DNA from: Pegoplata infirma
Taxonomy: Eukaryota; Arthropoda; Insecta; Diptera; Anthomyiidae
Assembly (NCBI GenBank): GCA_963921195.1
Contig: OY992537.1
Span: 204,872,581-204,936,580, forward strand
Length of the DNA stretch: 64,000 nt
Reading direction: 5' to 3'
Shown in pieces: positions 1 to 12,569 of the stretch (position 1 is the first letter of the stretch; the number at the start of each line of letters is the position of its first letter). Position numbers and translations under genes: made by a program. The notes beneath the pieces are model-generated. The model saw only the letters and a program-made list of their open reading frames with translations, was not told the DNA's origin and did no database searches.

Positions 1-1035
1 TACACTTTTTAACTCCCGCCTCTAGAATCGGAAAAAGGGCTTTATAATGTTTTGTTGCGCTGTTTTATCCTACTTTCAAAGTTTCTAGACCATTTTGTCA
101 GGAAATAGAAAAAGAAAATAGAAAAGTACATTTTTACCCTTTTTACTAAATTGAATGGAATTTCCAAAATATACTTTTTTTAAATGTTTTTTTTTTTTTT
201 CTTTTGTGGATGGTTCTAATTTTAAATTTTCAAGTTTCTAGGACCATTATTTCAGGTGACAAAAAAAGTACCAAAAAAAGTACTCTTTTGCCCCATTGAA
301 TCGGAATTTTTAAAAAGTACCCTTTTAGGCAATTTTTCCGCTAAAGTACCCTACACTCCAAACGTATAAAAAATTAGGTAATTTTGAGCTCATTGAGAGA
401 AAAATATTTAACTTCGCGATTTTGCTACACAGTTTTTTACAGAAGTTAAAAATCCTGCAATTGTACCCCGGGGATTAAAAGATTTAATTTTTTTCGGCCC
501 GCCCCGTTTTATGGGCGTGAACATAAAAAAATTATAATAAATCAATTTACCAACACTTTTTGCGATGAGTATACAAAATCGAAATATTCAGAATGAGTTT
601 TTGTTTGCTGGAGGATCCTAGATTCAAAATTTCAAGTTTATTACCATTATTAAAGAAGATCAAAACAGTACCAAAGTACAATTTTTATAAATCAGAATTT
701 TCTGAATGGCATTTTTTGGAAACTTTTATGGAACTGGAGAATTCTACATAATGTTTTTATCACCATTATTTCAAAATATTAAAAAAAGTGCCAAAGTACA
801 CTTTCTTATTCTCCTAAAACATAAACATTCTAAAAAGTACTTCTTTAAGAATCTTTTTTTTTCTGCAAAACCATAAATTCAAAATTTCAAGTTTATCACC
901 ATTGTTGAAGAAGATCAAAAAAAGTACCAAGGTACAAATTTTTACCCCTTTTTACAGTATTTTTTTTTTTAGAATGTTTTGTTACTACATTAAAAATATA
1001 AAATTTTTACCCCTTTTTACTTTCTAAAACTATTT

Positions 1036-1546
1036 TTATACCCTCCAACCACAGTATGGGGGTATACTCACTTAGTCATTCCGTATGTAACGCATCGAAA
1101 TATCGGTCGGGGACCCCATAAAGTATATATATTATTGATCTATGATCGATTCTAAGACATTCTGTGAATGTCCGTCTGTCCGTCCGTCTGTCTGTCTGTA
1201 GATAACACAATGCAGTCCAAAATAAAACAGTTAGATTCCTGAAGCTTGGCACAAATATGTCTCATGTTCATAGGCAGGGCCAGGGGGGAAAAAGTTCCCC
1301 CTTGAAGAACTGAACTAACATCTGAAAAAATAAAAAATTTTTTATATGTTTTTTTGTATTTTTGTTAAATAAATGAAACATTTGGTATATTTGTCGCTAT
1401 GGGAATTTGCGTTCAAAGTCCCCCACTGACCCCCCCTCACACCCCCCCCCCCCCAAAAAAAAACGCCCCTGACATTTTTTTTAAATTTTTTTTACATTTT
1501 GGGGGGTATAAAAGATTCGGCACATCCGAATTTAACACTTTTACTT
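1036..1546. mobile_element. DINE-like element, family B
   Basis: One end is TTATACCCTCCAACCACAG, followed by a CGAAATATCGGTCGGGGACC block, a (GTCY)n run near 1170-1200, a C-run followed by an A-run near 1441-1462, and the hairpin ATTCGGCACATCCGAAT close to the other end (ACTTTTACTT). The same order is seen at 52635-53212 and, inverted, at 61174-61651. The GTCY core and terminal hairpin recall DINE-1/HINE (Helentron-associated) elements. Confidence 0.75.
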
Positions 1547-3120
1547 CTTTTTAGAATGTTTTGTTCCTACATTAAAAATATCAAGTTTTTATGACAATAA
1601 CTTCAGAAGTTTGAAAAAAAGTACTAAAGTAAACATTCCCTCCGCCCCCCCTGCAATCCAAATTTCATATTTTTAGAACCATTATTAAAGGAAATAGAAA
1701 AAGTACCAAGTACTTTATTTTACCCTGTTTACCCCATTAAAATTGGAATGTCAAAAAGGTACTTTTTTCAGAATGTTTTTTCTGCTGTAGAATTCAAAGT
1801 TTTAAATTTCAAATTATATTAAGTTATTTGAGGTGTTAAAAACGTACCAAAAGTACCTTTTTTGCCTCCTTAGAATCGCAATTTCCAAACAGTACTTTTT
1901 TGGGAGAGCAAACTAAATTTCAAATTTAAATTTTCTAGGACAATTATTTTAGAAAATAGAAGAAATAACAAAGCACGCTTGTTACTATCAAGTTTTTATG
2001 GGCAGTATTTCAGAAGTAAAAAAGTACCGAAGTACATTTTTTAACCGCTTTATGGCCATTATTTTAGAAGTAAAAAGAGACCGCAGTACATTTTTTAACC
2101 CCTAGAATCCGAAAATTATAAAAAGGATTAAAAATGTTTTTTTTTTCTTCGTTGTATGATACGTTATTCCAAATGTTAACTTTTTAGAAACACAATTTCA
2201 ACACAAAAAGTACCAAAGTACAATTTTTTACCCTGTTTACCCCAACAAAGAAATACGTTTTGAATTTCTAGTTTCTACGACTATTATTTCAGGTGTTAAA
2301 ACAAGTACCAAAAAAGGTACTTTGTTACCCTTTTTGCAGTCTTAGAATCGGAAATGGTACTTTTTTGGGAGAGTAATCTAAATGTTAAATTTTAATTTTT
2401 TAGGACAATGTTTTCAGAAAATAGAAAAAGTAACAAAGCACGCTTGTCAATATCAAGTTTTAATGGCCATTATTTCAGAAGAAAAAAAGTACCGAAGTAC
2501 ATTTTTTAACCGCTAGAATCCGAAAATTATAAAAATGAATACAAAATAATTTTTCTGCTGTATGATACGTTATTTCAAAAGTAAATAGGTAAGAACCACT
2601 ATTTCAACAAATATAAAAGGTACCAAAGTAGGTACAATTTTTTACCTTGTTTTCCCCAATTAAGAAAATGTACTTTATAATTTTTTTTTTCCTGTTGTAG
2701 GCTTCAATGTTTTAAATTTCTAGTTGCTAGGACTATTATTTTAGCTGATAAAAAAAGTACCAAAAAAGGTACTTTGTTACCCTTTTTGCCGCCTTAGAAT
2801 CGGAAATAGTACTTTTTTGTGAGAGTAATCTAAATTTTAAATTTTTATTTTCTAGGACAAGGTTTTCAGAAAATAGAAAAAGTAACAAAGCACGCTTGTT
2901 AATATCAAGTTTTAATGGCCATTATTTCAGAAGAAAAAAAGTACCGAAGTACATTTTTTAACCGCTAGAATCCTAAAATTATAAAAATGAGTACAAAATA
3001 TTTTTTTCTGCTGTATGATACGTTATTTCAAAAGTTAAGAGGTAAGAACCACTATTTCAACAAATATAAAAGGTACCAAAGTAGGTACAATTTTTTGCCT
3101 TGTTTTTCCCCAATTAAGAA

Positions 3121-3173
3121 AGAAGCATCACGGTTACATAAGTAATTGATAGGCAGCATTGCCTGAGTGTTGC

Positions 3174-3212
<39 letters not shown>
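3121..3212 (+). mobile_element. Small insertion: 60-base inverted-repeat unit with 32-base poly(A)
   Basis: Compared with neighbouring tandem units, which read CCAATTAAGAAAATGTAC, this unit has an insertion. It starts AGAAGCATCAC, ends GTGTTGCTTCT plus TTT, and then has 32 A. The ends form a 7-bp perfect stem (AGAAGCA/TGCTTCT), and a second hairpin GGCA-GCAT-TGCC lies inside. It looks like a retroposed small RNA or a tiny SINE. Confidence 0.65.
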
Positions 3213-3214
<2 letters not shown>

Positions 3215-4365
3215 TACTTTATAAATTTTTTTCCTGTTGTAGGATTCTATGTTTTAAATTTCTATTTGATAGGACTATTATTTTAGCTGATAAAAAAGTA
3301 CCAAAAAAGTACTTTGTTACTTTTTTGCCCCCTTAGAATCGGAAATAGTACTTTTTTGGGAGATTACAAATTTCAAATTTAAATTTTATAGGACAATTAT
3401 TTCAGAATATAGAAAAAGTAACAATGCACCCTTGTTAATATCAAGTTTGTATGACCATCATTTTCAGATGTAAAAAAGTACCGATGTACAATTTTAACCC
3501 CTAGAATCCGAAAATTATATTATTATATTTAAACATTAATGTTTTTTCCTCTGTATGATACGTTATTCCAAATGTTAAGTTTTTAGAACCACTATTTCAA
3601 CAAATATAAAAAGTACCAAAGTACAATTTTTTACCCTGTTTACCCCAATTAAGAAAATGTACTTTTTCAAATCTTTTTTTCTGCTGTAGGATTCTATGTT
3701 TTAAATTTCTAGTTTCTAGCCCTTTTATTTCTGGTGTTAAAAAAAGTAAAAAAATGTACTTTGTTACCCATTTTGCTCCCTTTGAATCGGAATTTCCAAA
3801 ACGTACCTTTTTCGCAGAGTAATCTAAATTAAAAATTTTAATTTTTTAGGACAATTGTTTCAGAAACCAGAAGAAGTAAAAAACCAAGCTTGTTAATATC
3901 ATTTTTTATGGCCATTAATCTGAACTAAAAAAGTACCGACGAACTTTTCCTAACTACCAGAATCCGAAAATTCTAAAAAGGACTAAAAAAATGTTATTTG
4001 CTATATAATACGTTATTCCAAATGTTAAGTTTTTAGAAACACTATTCCAACAAATATAAAAAGTACCAAAGTACAATTTTTTACCCTGTTTACCCCAATT
4101 AAGATAATGTACTTTTTCAATTCTTTTTTTCTGCTGTAAGATTCTATGTTTTAAATTTCTAGTTTCTAGGACTATTATTTCAGGTGTTAAAAAAAGTACC
4201 AAAAAGTACTTTGTTACCTTTTTGCCCCTTAGAATCGGCATTTCCAAAACGTACCTTTTTGGCAAGTAATCTAAATTTAAAATTTTAATTTTCTAGGACA
4301 ATTATTTCAGAAGCTAGATGAAGTATAAAATCAAGCTTGTTAACATCATTTTTTATGGCCATTAA

Positions 4366-6291
4366 CAGTGGCGGGTACAGGTTTTGGGTGTGGGGGGGGG
4401 AAAATTTTTTTTATTTCGAAAAAAAATCATAAATTAACCTTTGTTGACGAGCAAAAAACAGGATACGTTATTTTTACAAAAAAAAGTGATGGGAAAGCTA
4501 TAAAATCATCAAATTTATTAGTTTTTACCGAAGGAGGTTTGTTTTTCATGACCATATTTCGTTTAGGTCAATTTTTTTTTAATTTGTTTTAAAAGAAAAT
4601 TGTATATTTTTCGTATACATAAGAATAGAATTTTTTAATAGAAGAAATTCTTCCTACATAGAAACATCAGATGTTAAAACATTTTTCGTGAAAAAAATAT
4701 TTTTTATAGGGAAAATGTCTCAGAATATAAGACTTTTCTTAACGAAAAATGTCTCAGAATCTAAGACTATTTTCGTATAGAAAAATTTTCAGATTTTTAA
4801 AAGAAATTTAAAAGAAAATTTTATATTTTTTGTATACATAAGAAGAGTCTAAATCTGAGAATTTTTTAATAGAAAAAATTCTTCCTGCATATAACATATC
4901 AGATTTTGAGACATTTTTCGTATCAGAAATTTTTTTTCGTATAGAAAAATTTTCAGATTCTAAGAATTTTTTCCACAGAAAAAGTCTCAGATTCTGAGAC
5001 ATTTTACTATAGAAAAAGTCTCATATTTTAAAGCGTTATTGAGACATTTTTCCTATAGCGAGGTCTCTGATTATTGGATGTGTTTCATACTGAAAAATTT
5101 TAGATTTTGCAACCTTTTTTCTATAGAAAAAGTCTTAGTTTCTTGACCTTTTTTCAATAAAAAAAGTCTCAGATTCTAAGAACTTTTCCTAAAGAAAAAG
5201 TTTCAAATTCTGAGATCTTATTCCTAAAGAAAAAAGCTCAGATTCTCAGACCTTTTTCCTAAAGAAAAAGTCTCAGACTCTGAGAGCTTTTTCTGAAACA
5301 GAAAAAGTTTAAATTCTGGCACTTTTTCTTTAAAGAAGAAGTGAGATTCTGAGACCATTTTCTGATTCTGAAATCTTTTCCGATTCTAAGACACTTTTTC
5401 TATAGACCCTTTCCTAAAGAAAAAGTTCCATATTCGGAAATGTTTTTCCTATAGAAAACGTCTCAGACTTTAAGACCTTTTTCCTATAGAAAGGTCATAG
5501 ATTCTGAGACCTGTTTCCTATAGAAAAAGTCTGAGATTCTGAGACATTTTTCTGAGACTCGGAGACCTTTTCCTATAAAAAGTCTTAGATTCTTAGACCT
5601 TTTTCCCGTTGAAAAAGTCTCAGATTCTGCGACCTTCTACCAATTCAGTAAGTTTCAAATTCTGAGACTATTTTTCAACAATAAAAAGTCTCAGACTTTT
5701 AGACCTTTTTCTTTTTAAAACAGACTCAAATTCTCAAAGACTCAAATTCAGAAATTCTGAGACTTTTTTTCCAAAGAAAAATTCTTCTGCGACCTTTTTC
5801 CTATAAATAAATTTTAAACCTTTTTCACATAAAAAGGTCTCAGATTCTGAGAATTTTTTACATATGTAAGTTCGACTATCAACATTGCTATGTAGAAGAC
5901 AAAAATTTTTTATATAAACCAAATTTAGATCCTGTAAGATTTTTCTATACAAAAAAAGCACATTCTAATTAATTAGTTTATGCCAAAATTCATAATAAGA
6001 TTGACAGATATTTTTCACAGAAAATGTTCAGATTAATTCACTTTTCCCTTAAAAAATTAAAAAAAAAAATCCTATTAAAATTTTTTAGATTTTCTTCTAT
6101 GAAAAATTTTTGGACTTCAAGATTTTTTTAGAAAATTTCCTTCTTTCTTTTTTTCTTCTTTTTCTTTTCTTTCCTTTCCTTTTTTTCTTTTTTTTTTCTT
6201 TTTTTTTTCTTCTTTTTTCCTTTTTTTTTCTTTTCGAAATTTGGCCTGGGGGGGAAATTTCCCCTTTTTCCCCCCCCTTGTACCCGCGCAT
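4366..6291. mobile_element. Non-autonomous hAT-like element carrying a TCTCAGATTCTGAGA array
   Basis: GCCATTAA occurs at 4358-4365 and again at 6292-6299, and the uninterrupted unit elsewhere reads GGCCATTAATCTGAAC. The ends are CAGTGGCGGGTACA and the reverse complement of TGTACCCGCGCATG, followed on both sides by G-rich runs. The inside, about 4700-6050, is a short-period array of CTATAGAAAAAGTCTCAGATTCTGAGAC variants. There is no transposase. An 8-bp duplication with a CAGNG end fits hAT (P-superfamily not excluded). Confidence 0.8.
4700..6050. repeat. TCTCAGATTCTGAGAC short tandem array
   Basis: Dozens of degenerate copies of a roughly 35-45 bp unit with the palindromic core TCTCAGATTCTGAGA and a TTTCCTATAGAAAAAG linker. 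Related patches occur at 22130-22215, 25720-25890, 31630-32010 and 63880-64000. Confidence 0.85.
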
Positions 6292-7260
6292 GCCATTAAT
6301 CTGAACTAAAAAAGTACCGAAGAACATTTCCTAACTACTAGAATCCGAAAATTATAAAAAGGACTAAAAAAAATTTTTTTTTTCGCTGTATAATACGTTA
6401 TTCGAATTGTTAAGTTTTTAGAAACACTAATTCAACAAATATAAAAAGTACCAAAGTACAATTTTTTACCCTGTTTACCCCAATAAAGAAAATGTACTTT
6501 TTAAATTTTTTTCCTGCTGTAGGATTCTGTATTTTAAAATTTCTAGTTTCTAGGACTATTATTTCAGGTGATAAAAAAAAGTACCAAAGAAGTACTTTGT
6601 TACCCTTTTTGCACACTTAGAATCGGAAATAGTACATTTTCGGGTGAGTAAACTAAATTTCAAATTAAAATTTTCTAGTACAATTTTTCTAGAAAATAAA
6701 AGAAGTAACAAAGCACCTTTGTTAATATCAAGTTATTATGGCCAGTATTTCCGAAGTAAAAAAGTACCGATGTACATTTCTTAATCCCTAGAATCCGAAA
6801 ATTATAAAAAGGACTAGAAAATGTCTCTTTCCGATGTATGATTCCAAATGTGAAGTTTTTAGAACCACTATTTCAACAAATATAAACAAATATAAAAAGT
6901 ACCAAAGTACAGGGTAAAAACTGTTTGCAAATATAAAAAGTACCGATATACAATTTTTTACCCTCTTTACCCCAATTAAGAAAATGAACATTTGAAATTT
7001 TTTTTGCTGGAGGATTCTACGATTTGAATTTCTAGTTTCAAGGACTATTATTTCTTGTTAAAAAAAAGTACCAAAAAGTACTTTGTTAAGTAAAAGTACC
7101 TTTTTGCCGCCTTAGAATCGAAATTTCCAACAAGTACTTTTTTTTGGGAATATTTTACCACTAGAGTGTACAAAAGTTCAAATTTCAAGTTTCTAGAAAC
7201 ATTATTTCAGAAAATAGAAAAAGTACCAAAGTACGCTTGTTAACCCTTTTTACCACCTTA

Positions 7261-8867
7261 AACTCAAATTTTTCAAAAGCCCAGCCATAAAAAACAAAAA
7301 CAGTCTTTAAAAAAATCAGACTTTTTTAGTTTATTACATTTTGGTTTAACAAATACCAAAAGATTTTCATTAGGCAACTCCTTGATATTTTCCAAATTTC
7401 TTTAAAAGAAATTATGCCTGAAAGTAGACTACAATTTTTTTTACAAAGTATCTTTAGCTTGTTTTGTTAGCAAATTGCAGTTAATTTATGTTGAATTCTA
7501 CTTAAAAAACACGTAGGAACATTTAAATTTTATTGGCCGTTTCGCTTGGTAGAATGCGCATATTTTAAAATGGTTTGTTTCTTACATTTTGAAAATCTAT
7601 AAAATATTTATATCAGGAATTAAACAATTTCATGTAAAAAGAAAATTAAATGATACAATTAAAATTTTTAAAGCCTGTTTAAAAATGTCTCATTGACCCA
7701 ACATGTTAACTTTTGTAATCCCAATATACTAAAATTCAAAAACTACTTTTTTGAAGAGAGAGAAAAATTTGTTTGTCCTCTAACGGGCATTTATCACCAG
7801 CACTGAGCTGAATTAAATCTAGGGACCCCCCCCACCACCCCCAAAAGATGACAACATTTATTTTTTAATTTAAATCTCTTAAGTATTTTTTTTTGTTTTC
7901 CCCCCCTTAATTATGCTTTAATTTTCTTTTGTTTTGATTTTTGTTCCATACATCTTGACCTTTAACTTTTCTTTATCAATATCTTTAAATTCAAAATCAA
8001 TTTTATATAATACCCCGCCTCCTTTACTAAACTTCAAACACCAAATTCAACAATTGTTTTTTTTTATACTTTGTTGTCTTAAAGTCATCATCTTTAGTAT
8101 TACATATCATTTTGTCATGTTTTCACTACAAATGTTTAATGTTTTTTGTCCCAAACGTGTTTTGGCTTGTCAACTGGGTCTATTTTTTGTTTTTTTGTCA
8201 ATACATATTGTTTTTTTTGTTGTATAAGTTCAAAAAAGCGGAACAATTGTTTAACATGACAAAGCAAAAAGAAAATGTGAACAAAAAACATCATACAAGT
8301 TAATGTTCTATGACATTTAATAGTATTTGGCTCAAGTAAAAACCATAAAAAATAAACGTGATTTGGAGTAAATGTGAAAAATATACGGAAACATACTTAA
8401 AAATTGAGAGGTCATACCTAGATAGGTCTATTGTTATAACAACATTAACAATAGGAAGTATTTAAAAATAATGTTGCATACTTTTGGGGAGTCTAAGAAA
8501 TTTAAAGAATATCGCCTGCTTTAAGGAGTTTAAGATTACAAATGATGAACTTGCTGTTACTAATATTTTTGTTTTAAATCCCAAAACACTTTTTTAAGGG
8601 TTTTAATTTTTTTAAACTAAAAAAATAAAATTGTTCAAAAATGTTAACTATAATTTTGTTTAGGAAGATTATTCTAGCTCAAGGTCATATTTTTTATTTT
8701 ATATACGAAGGTATGTTTGAATTAAATGGATATGATTTTTTATAAGGTCTTTATTTGTTGCACAGTGTTATTTTAATTTCAAAATATGTTCCATTTCATT
8801 TGGCTGAACTTTAAATTTATATTAAATTTTAAACAAATAACATTTATATCCCTCAATTAAGAGCTGA
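7261..8867. other. AT-rich intergenic sequence, no feature recognised
   Basis: Apparently single-copy AT-rich DNA. An open frame at 7934-8227 (97 codons) is hydrophobic and T-rich with no recognisable motif, so I do not call it a gene. Confidence 0.6.
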
Positions 8868-9276
8868 GTCACAATTGGAACCACATTCGATAACCACATA
8901 ATGTTTTCATACATTTTGTATGAAAAGCAAAAAATCGCTTTGTGGTCGACCACACTGCCGCCAGAATAGATTCTATTCTATTTTTGTAGTGCTCTCTCAC
9001 CACCCTCTCATTTTTCTCAAATTTGTATCAAGTAGCGTTGCCATATATTCAACAAAATATGCAAATTTTTCCAATTGGAGTTAATATATTGTGTGTGTGT
9101 TGCACACAAGAAACATTGTATACCTGCTTTTATAGGATGACAAAAGAAAAAAAATAAATGTGTGACTGATATGAGCGTCTTTTTCTTTATAAAATGTGTC
9201 CGGTAGTCTGTCGCTTAATTTTAATGTGTCGCTCTCTCTTTTGCAGTGGTTCGTCGTCGGTGGTGCCAATTGTGAC
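8868..9276. mobile_element. Short TIR element (MITE)
   Basis: Begins GTCACAATTGGAACCAC and ends GTGGTGCCAATTGTGAC, a 17-base terminal inverted repeat with one mismatch. There is no clear target duplication and no coding capacity. Confidence 0.6.
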
Positions 9277-10523
9277 TGGGCTCTAATACGGATTGTAAAC
9301 TATTTATTTAATAAATTCAACAAAATTGTTGCCTACTTTAAGGGTTAATGAAATTTTCATAAAACACTGCCTACTTTTAGGCTGTCAAAAAACTTATTTT
9401 AAAATATTATCTTCATTAACAAATTCCCACCAATAATTTCTTCAAAATCCATTAACCAAATACGGAATAATTTTTTCATCAATATTAATCATTAGATTTC
9501 AATAATCATATGTTATATTTTAGCTACACTTTATCAAAATATCCTTCGTTCCACCAGCACAAATTTCAAAATCAATTTCTTAAGATTATACTAAACTTTA
9601 CAATACAATAACATGCAACATGTCTTTCTTTACGGTTGGTTGGAAGATAAAAAGTAGATTGGGCAAAATAAAAAAAAATACCAAAAACTTTTTCACTTAT
9701 AAGAATGTTGTACAACAGTATTCTTTTGATAGATTTTTAATAAGTCTAAGCCATAGATCATGCTAAAGAAAAAAAAAAGCAAAACTTTACTTTTAGAAAA
9801 ATTACAAGAAAATCGTAGCAAAAGAATACCTATAGGCGTTCTTGTGTATATAGTTTACATATGACTAAAGGTTGTTTATTGGAAATATGTATGTACTTTG
9901 GGGGATGTGTTACAAAAAAAAAAAGTTATTCATGTAGTTTCGCCAAGAATATCAATAACTAAATATAAGAATATATATCATATAATATGGATATAAATGA
10001 ATGATAGCGTGTGAAAAAGTTTTCTAAGGCCATTCATAACATTTTTTTTTTATTTATAACAAAAAAAATGTAAAACATGTGAACATTTTCTCATAAACTA
10101 CATATAAGATTACTCCCACAAGCCTAAAAGTATGCTATATAAATATATAATGGTATTTTTGGAAATTGAAAGTTAGACTTTTATTGTTATATGAGATATT
10201 TTTTTAATATTATTAAGTTAAAAATTTAAATTTATAGTTGTAATTCTACAAAAAGTTGTAATTTCCGTAAATAAACCACCCACATGCCTAAAGGTATGCT
10301 ATAAAAAATTTAATGAATTTTTATACTATCTAATATGTAAGATTAGAGCAAAATTTTTTTGTATGGTAAAAAGGATTTTCTAACGAGTTTAAAGGTACGA
10401 GCTAATTTTTATTTTGCTATGCTTAAAACTAATGCGGCACAAATTTGAGGCCAATCGGATTGAATTAACCCGTAGCGCCCGGCAACCAAAATTTGAGATT
10501 TTTAATAGTTTAACAAAAATTAA
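9277..10523. other. AT-rich intergenic sequence with GCCTAAAAGTATGC motifs
   Basis: No gene. The motif GCCTAAAAGTATGC or its reverse recurs near 9333, 9371, 10122 and 10284, and again near 20062, 20333 and 32113. It probably marks a dispersed old repeat. Confidence 0.5.
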
Positions 10524-11552
10524 ACAAGTAGAAATGTTAAATTCGACTTTGCCGAATCTATGAAAACCCTCCACAATGCCCATTTTAAGTGATAGTAAAT
10601 TTTCTAACGTGAAAAAATAACAGTTATGATTAGAAATATTTTATTTTGTGTAAAAAAATTTTTTTTTAGTAATTTTTTTTTTTTGAGTGCAAAATTTTTT
10701 TCGAATTTTAAATTAAAAAAAAAATTTCTAATTTTTTTTTGAGTGTAAAATTTTTTTTAGTAATTTTTGAAAAAAAAACAAATTTTTTTTGGAGTGTAAA
10801 TTTTTTTTTGAGTGTAATTTTTTTTTTTGAATTTTACATTAAAAAAAAATTTTCTAATTTTTTTTAGTGTAAATTTTTTTTGAGTGTAACATTTTTTTCG
10901 AGTGTATTTTTTTTTTGGTTTGTGGATAAAAATATTTTTGAGTGACAAAAATACGTTTTAAAATATTTTTGTGACTTACCAATGGTTGTAAAACAGGTTT
11001 AACGGGTTTTCACCACGTGAATTTAATGTGAAGCTAATCTGATATTCACGGTTTTGCTAATAACTTTTGAACCACTAATCCGATTTTGGTGAAATTCAAT
11101 ACGAACTAGGCTGGAGGACCGCAAAATATATGTGCTTAGCTTCAGCATCCTCAGAATTGGTTTTCAAAAGTTATAGTGCTTTTTATCTCAAAAATTCACG
11201 AAAAACCCTTGCCGAAATTTAGTCTTTTGCTCATAACTTTTGAACCACTGGACCGATTTCGCTGGATTGCAATACCAACCTGACCAGGTAAATGCCAAAC
11301 ATGTATGCCAAACTTCAGGAGCCTCCGTAAAGTCTTTCAAAAGTTAGCGTGTTTTCAACAGACAGACAGACAGACGGACAGACGGACGGACGAACGGACG
11401 GACGGACGGACGGACATCGCTAGATCGTCTTAAAATCGATCGAGGATCATGAATATATATACTTTATGGGGTCCTAGACCAATATTTCGAGGTGTTACAA
11501 ACGGAATGACAAACTTATATATACCCTCTATCACTAGAGTGGAGGGTATAAA
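10524..11552. mobile_element. DINE-like element, family A
   Basis: Starts ACAAGTAGAAATGTTAAATTCG with the hairpin ATTCGACTTTGCCGAAT and ends with TATACCCTCTATCACTAGAGTGGAGGGTATAA, itself a hairpin. A (GACG)n run lies at about 11360-11415, and the CCCATAAAGTATATATATTC block is shared with family B. It includes a poly(A/T) array of GAGTGTAAATTTTTTTT units at 10660-10930. Confidence 0.75.
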
Positions 11553-12569
11553 AAATACATGTCTTACGTTAAATTTCATTTATTAATTCTGATTTGTGTT
11601 CAGAAATATCAAAAAAAAATTAGAATCGATCGAACGGTTTTTGAGATATCGATATTTAAAATTTGTAAAAAATTACGGTTTTTTCCTACGTTCAAGAATT
11701 TGTTTCAAAAAGTCTAAAAATGTCTTTCCTTTGAACATTTTTAGAGCTTGAGACAATCTTTTATTCAAACTTAATTTGAGCCTCTCTGATCATTTTAACC
11801 CGTGGCTCCCTTCGATCAAAATTTTGGATTTTTGAAAATTTCCACCAAAACTTTGATTTTTACTAAAAAAAATCCACAAAATGCCCACAACCGCCTCGCA
11901 ATCCCCCTAGAGTGATAAATTGCAAGATCGACCCCCATTATTTTTTCACTCCTAACATTTTTTGCAAACATACCTAAGCACTGTCTCCTTAAGGAGGCTC
12001 CCATACAATGATTAGATTTTAAAAAAAAAATGCTTCTAAAGCTCTAACTGCCTCAAAAGTGCCCCTACAGGAGCCAAATATACACCCAAAAAATTATGTC
12101 ATTAACTGTTTGTAGTTTATTTAAAAAGTTTTACGTTTAGTCGTTTTTTAAGGAAAAAATATTTATTTGATGTTAAGTTTTTATTAATGACTACTTCTGT
12201 CCTTTGTTTCAGAAATAACATACTAAAAAATAAAGACTTTCATTAACATTTAATTTTTAAAGTCATTTATTTTTGTTCTGTAAGTAAAAACTACGGATTA
12301 TTCTTTAAATTCTTATTGTTGGTATTTTTTAATTAAATATCATTAGTTTTTACGTACTTGTGTGGGTTATTTTTTTGTAGAAAAATAATTCAAAAAATTA
12401 TTTATAGAAATATAAAAACATGTTTGTATCAAGTGACTTTGGCACGATGGGTAGAGTGTGTGGCCAGAATGTAGTTGATTGCGATTCCCCAAAATTTTAT
12501 TAAAATTTTTTAAAAAAATATTTCAATTGAAAATTGTAAAAAATAACCTACGAAATCATTAATTTTTAA
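11553..12569. other. Spacer between two inverted family A elements
   Basis: AT-rich. The frame at 11816-12004 has no recognised motif, and no gene is called. The flanking family A copies are in opposite orientation, so the region could fold as the loop of a long hairpin. Confidence 0.5.

Larger units (their letters stand above)
1..7260. repeat. Tandem repeat domain, about 450 bp units rich in GTACC/GTACTTT
   Basis: Units share AAAAAGTACCAAAGTAC, TTAGAATCGGAA, TCTAGGACNATTATTTCAG and GATACGTTATT in the same order. The GATACGTTATT marker lies at 2158, 2564, 3017, 3557, 4007 and 6392. After removing the 92-base insertion at 3121 and the 1934-base insertion plus target copy at 4366, the spacings are 406, 453, 448, 450 and 451. 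The first 1.5 kb is more degraded. No gene is supported; all open frames here are repeat shadows. Confidence 0.85.

Noticed and set aside
6097..6327. Lysine-rich frame and its complementary phenylalanine-rich frame
   Set aside because: Both come from a long TTTTTCTTTCC homopolymer-like tract at the end of a transposable element.
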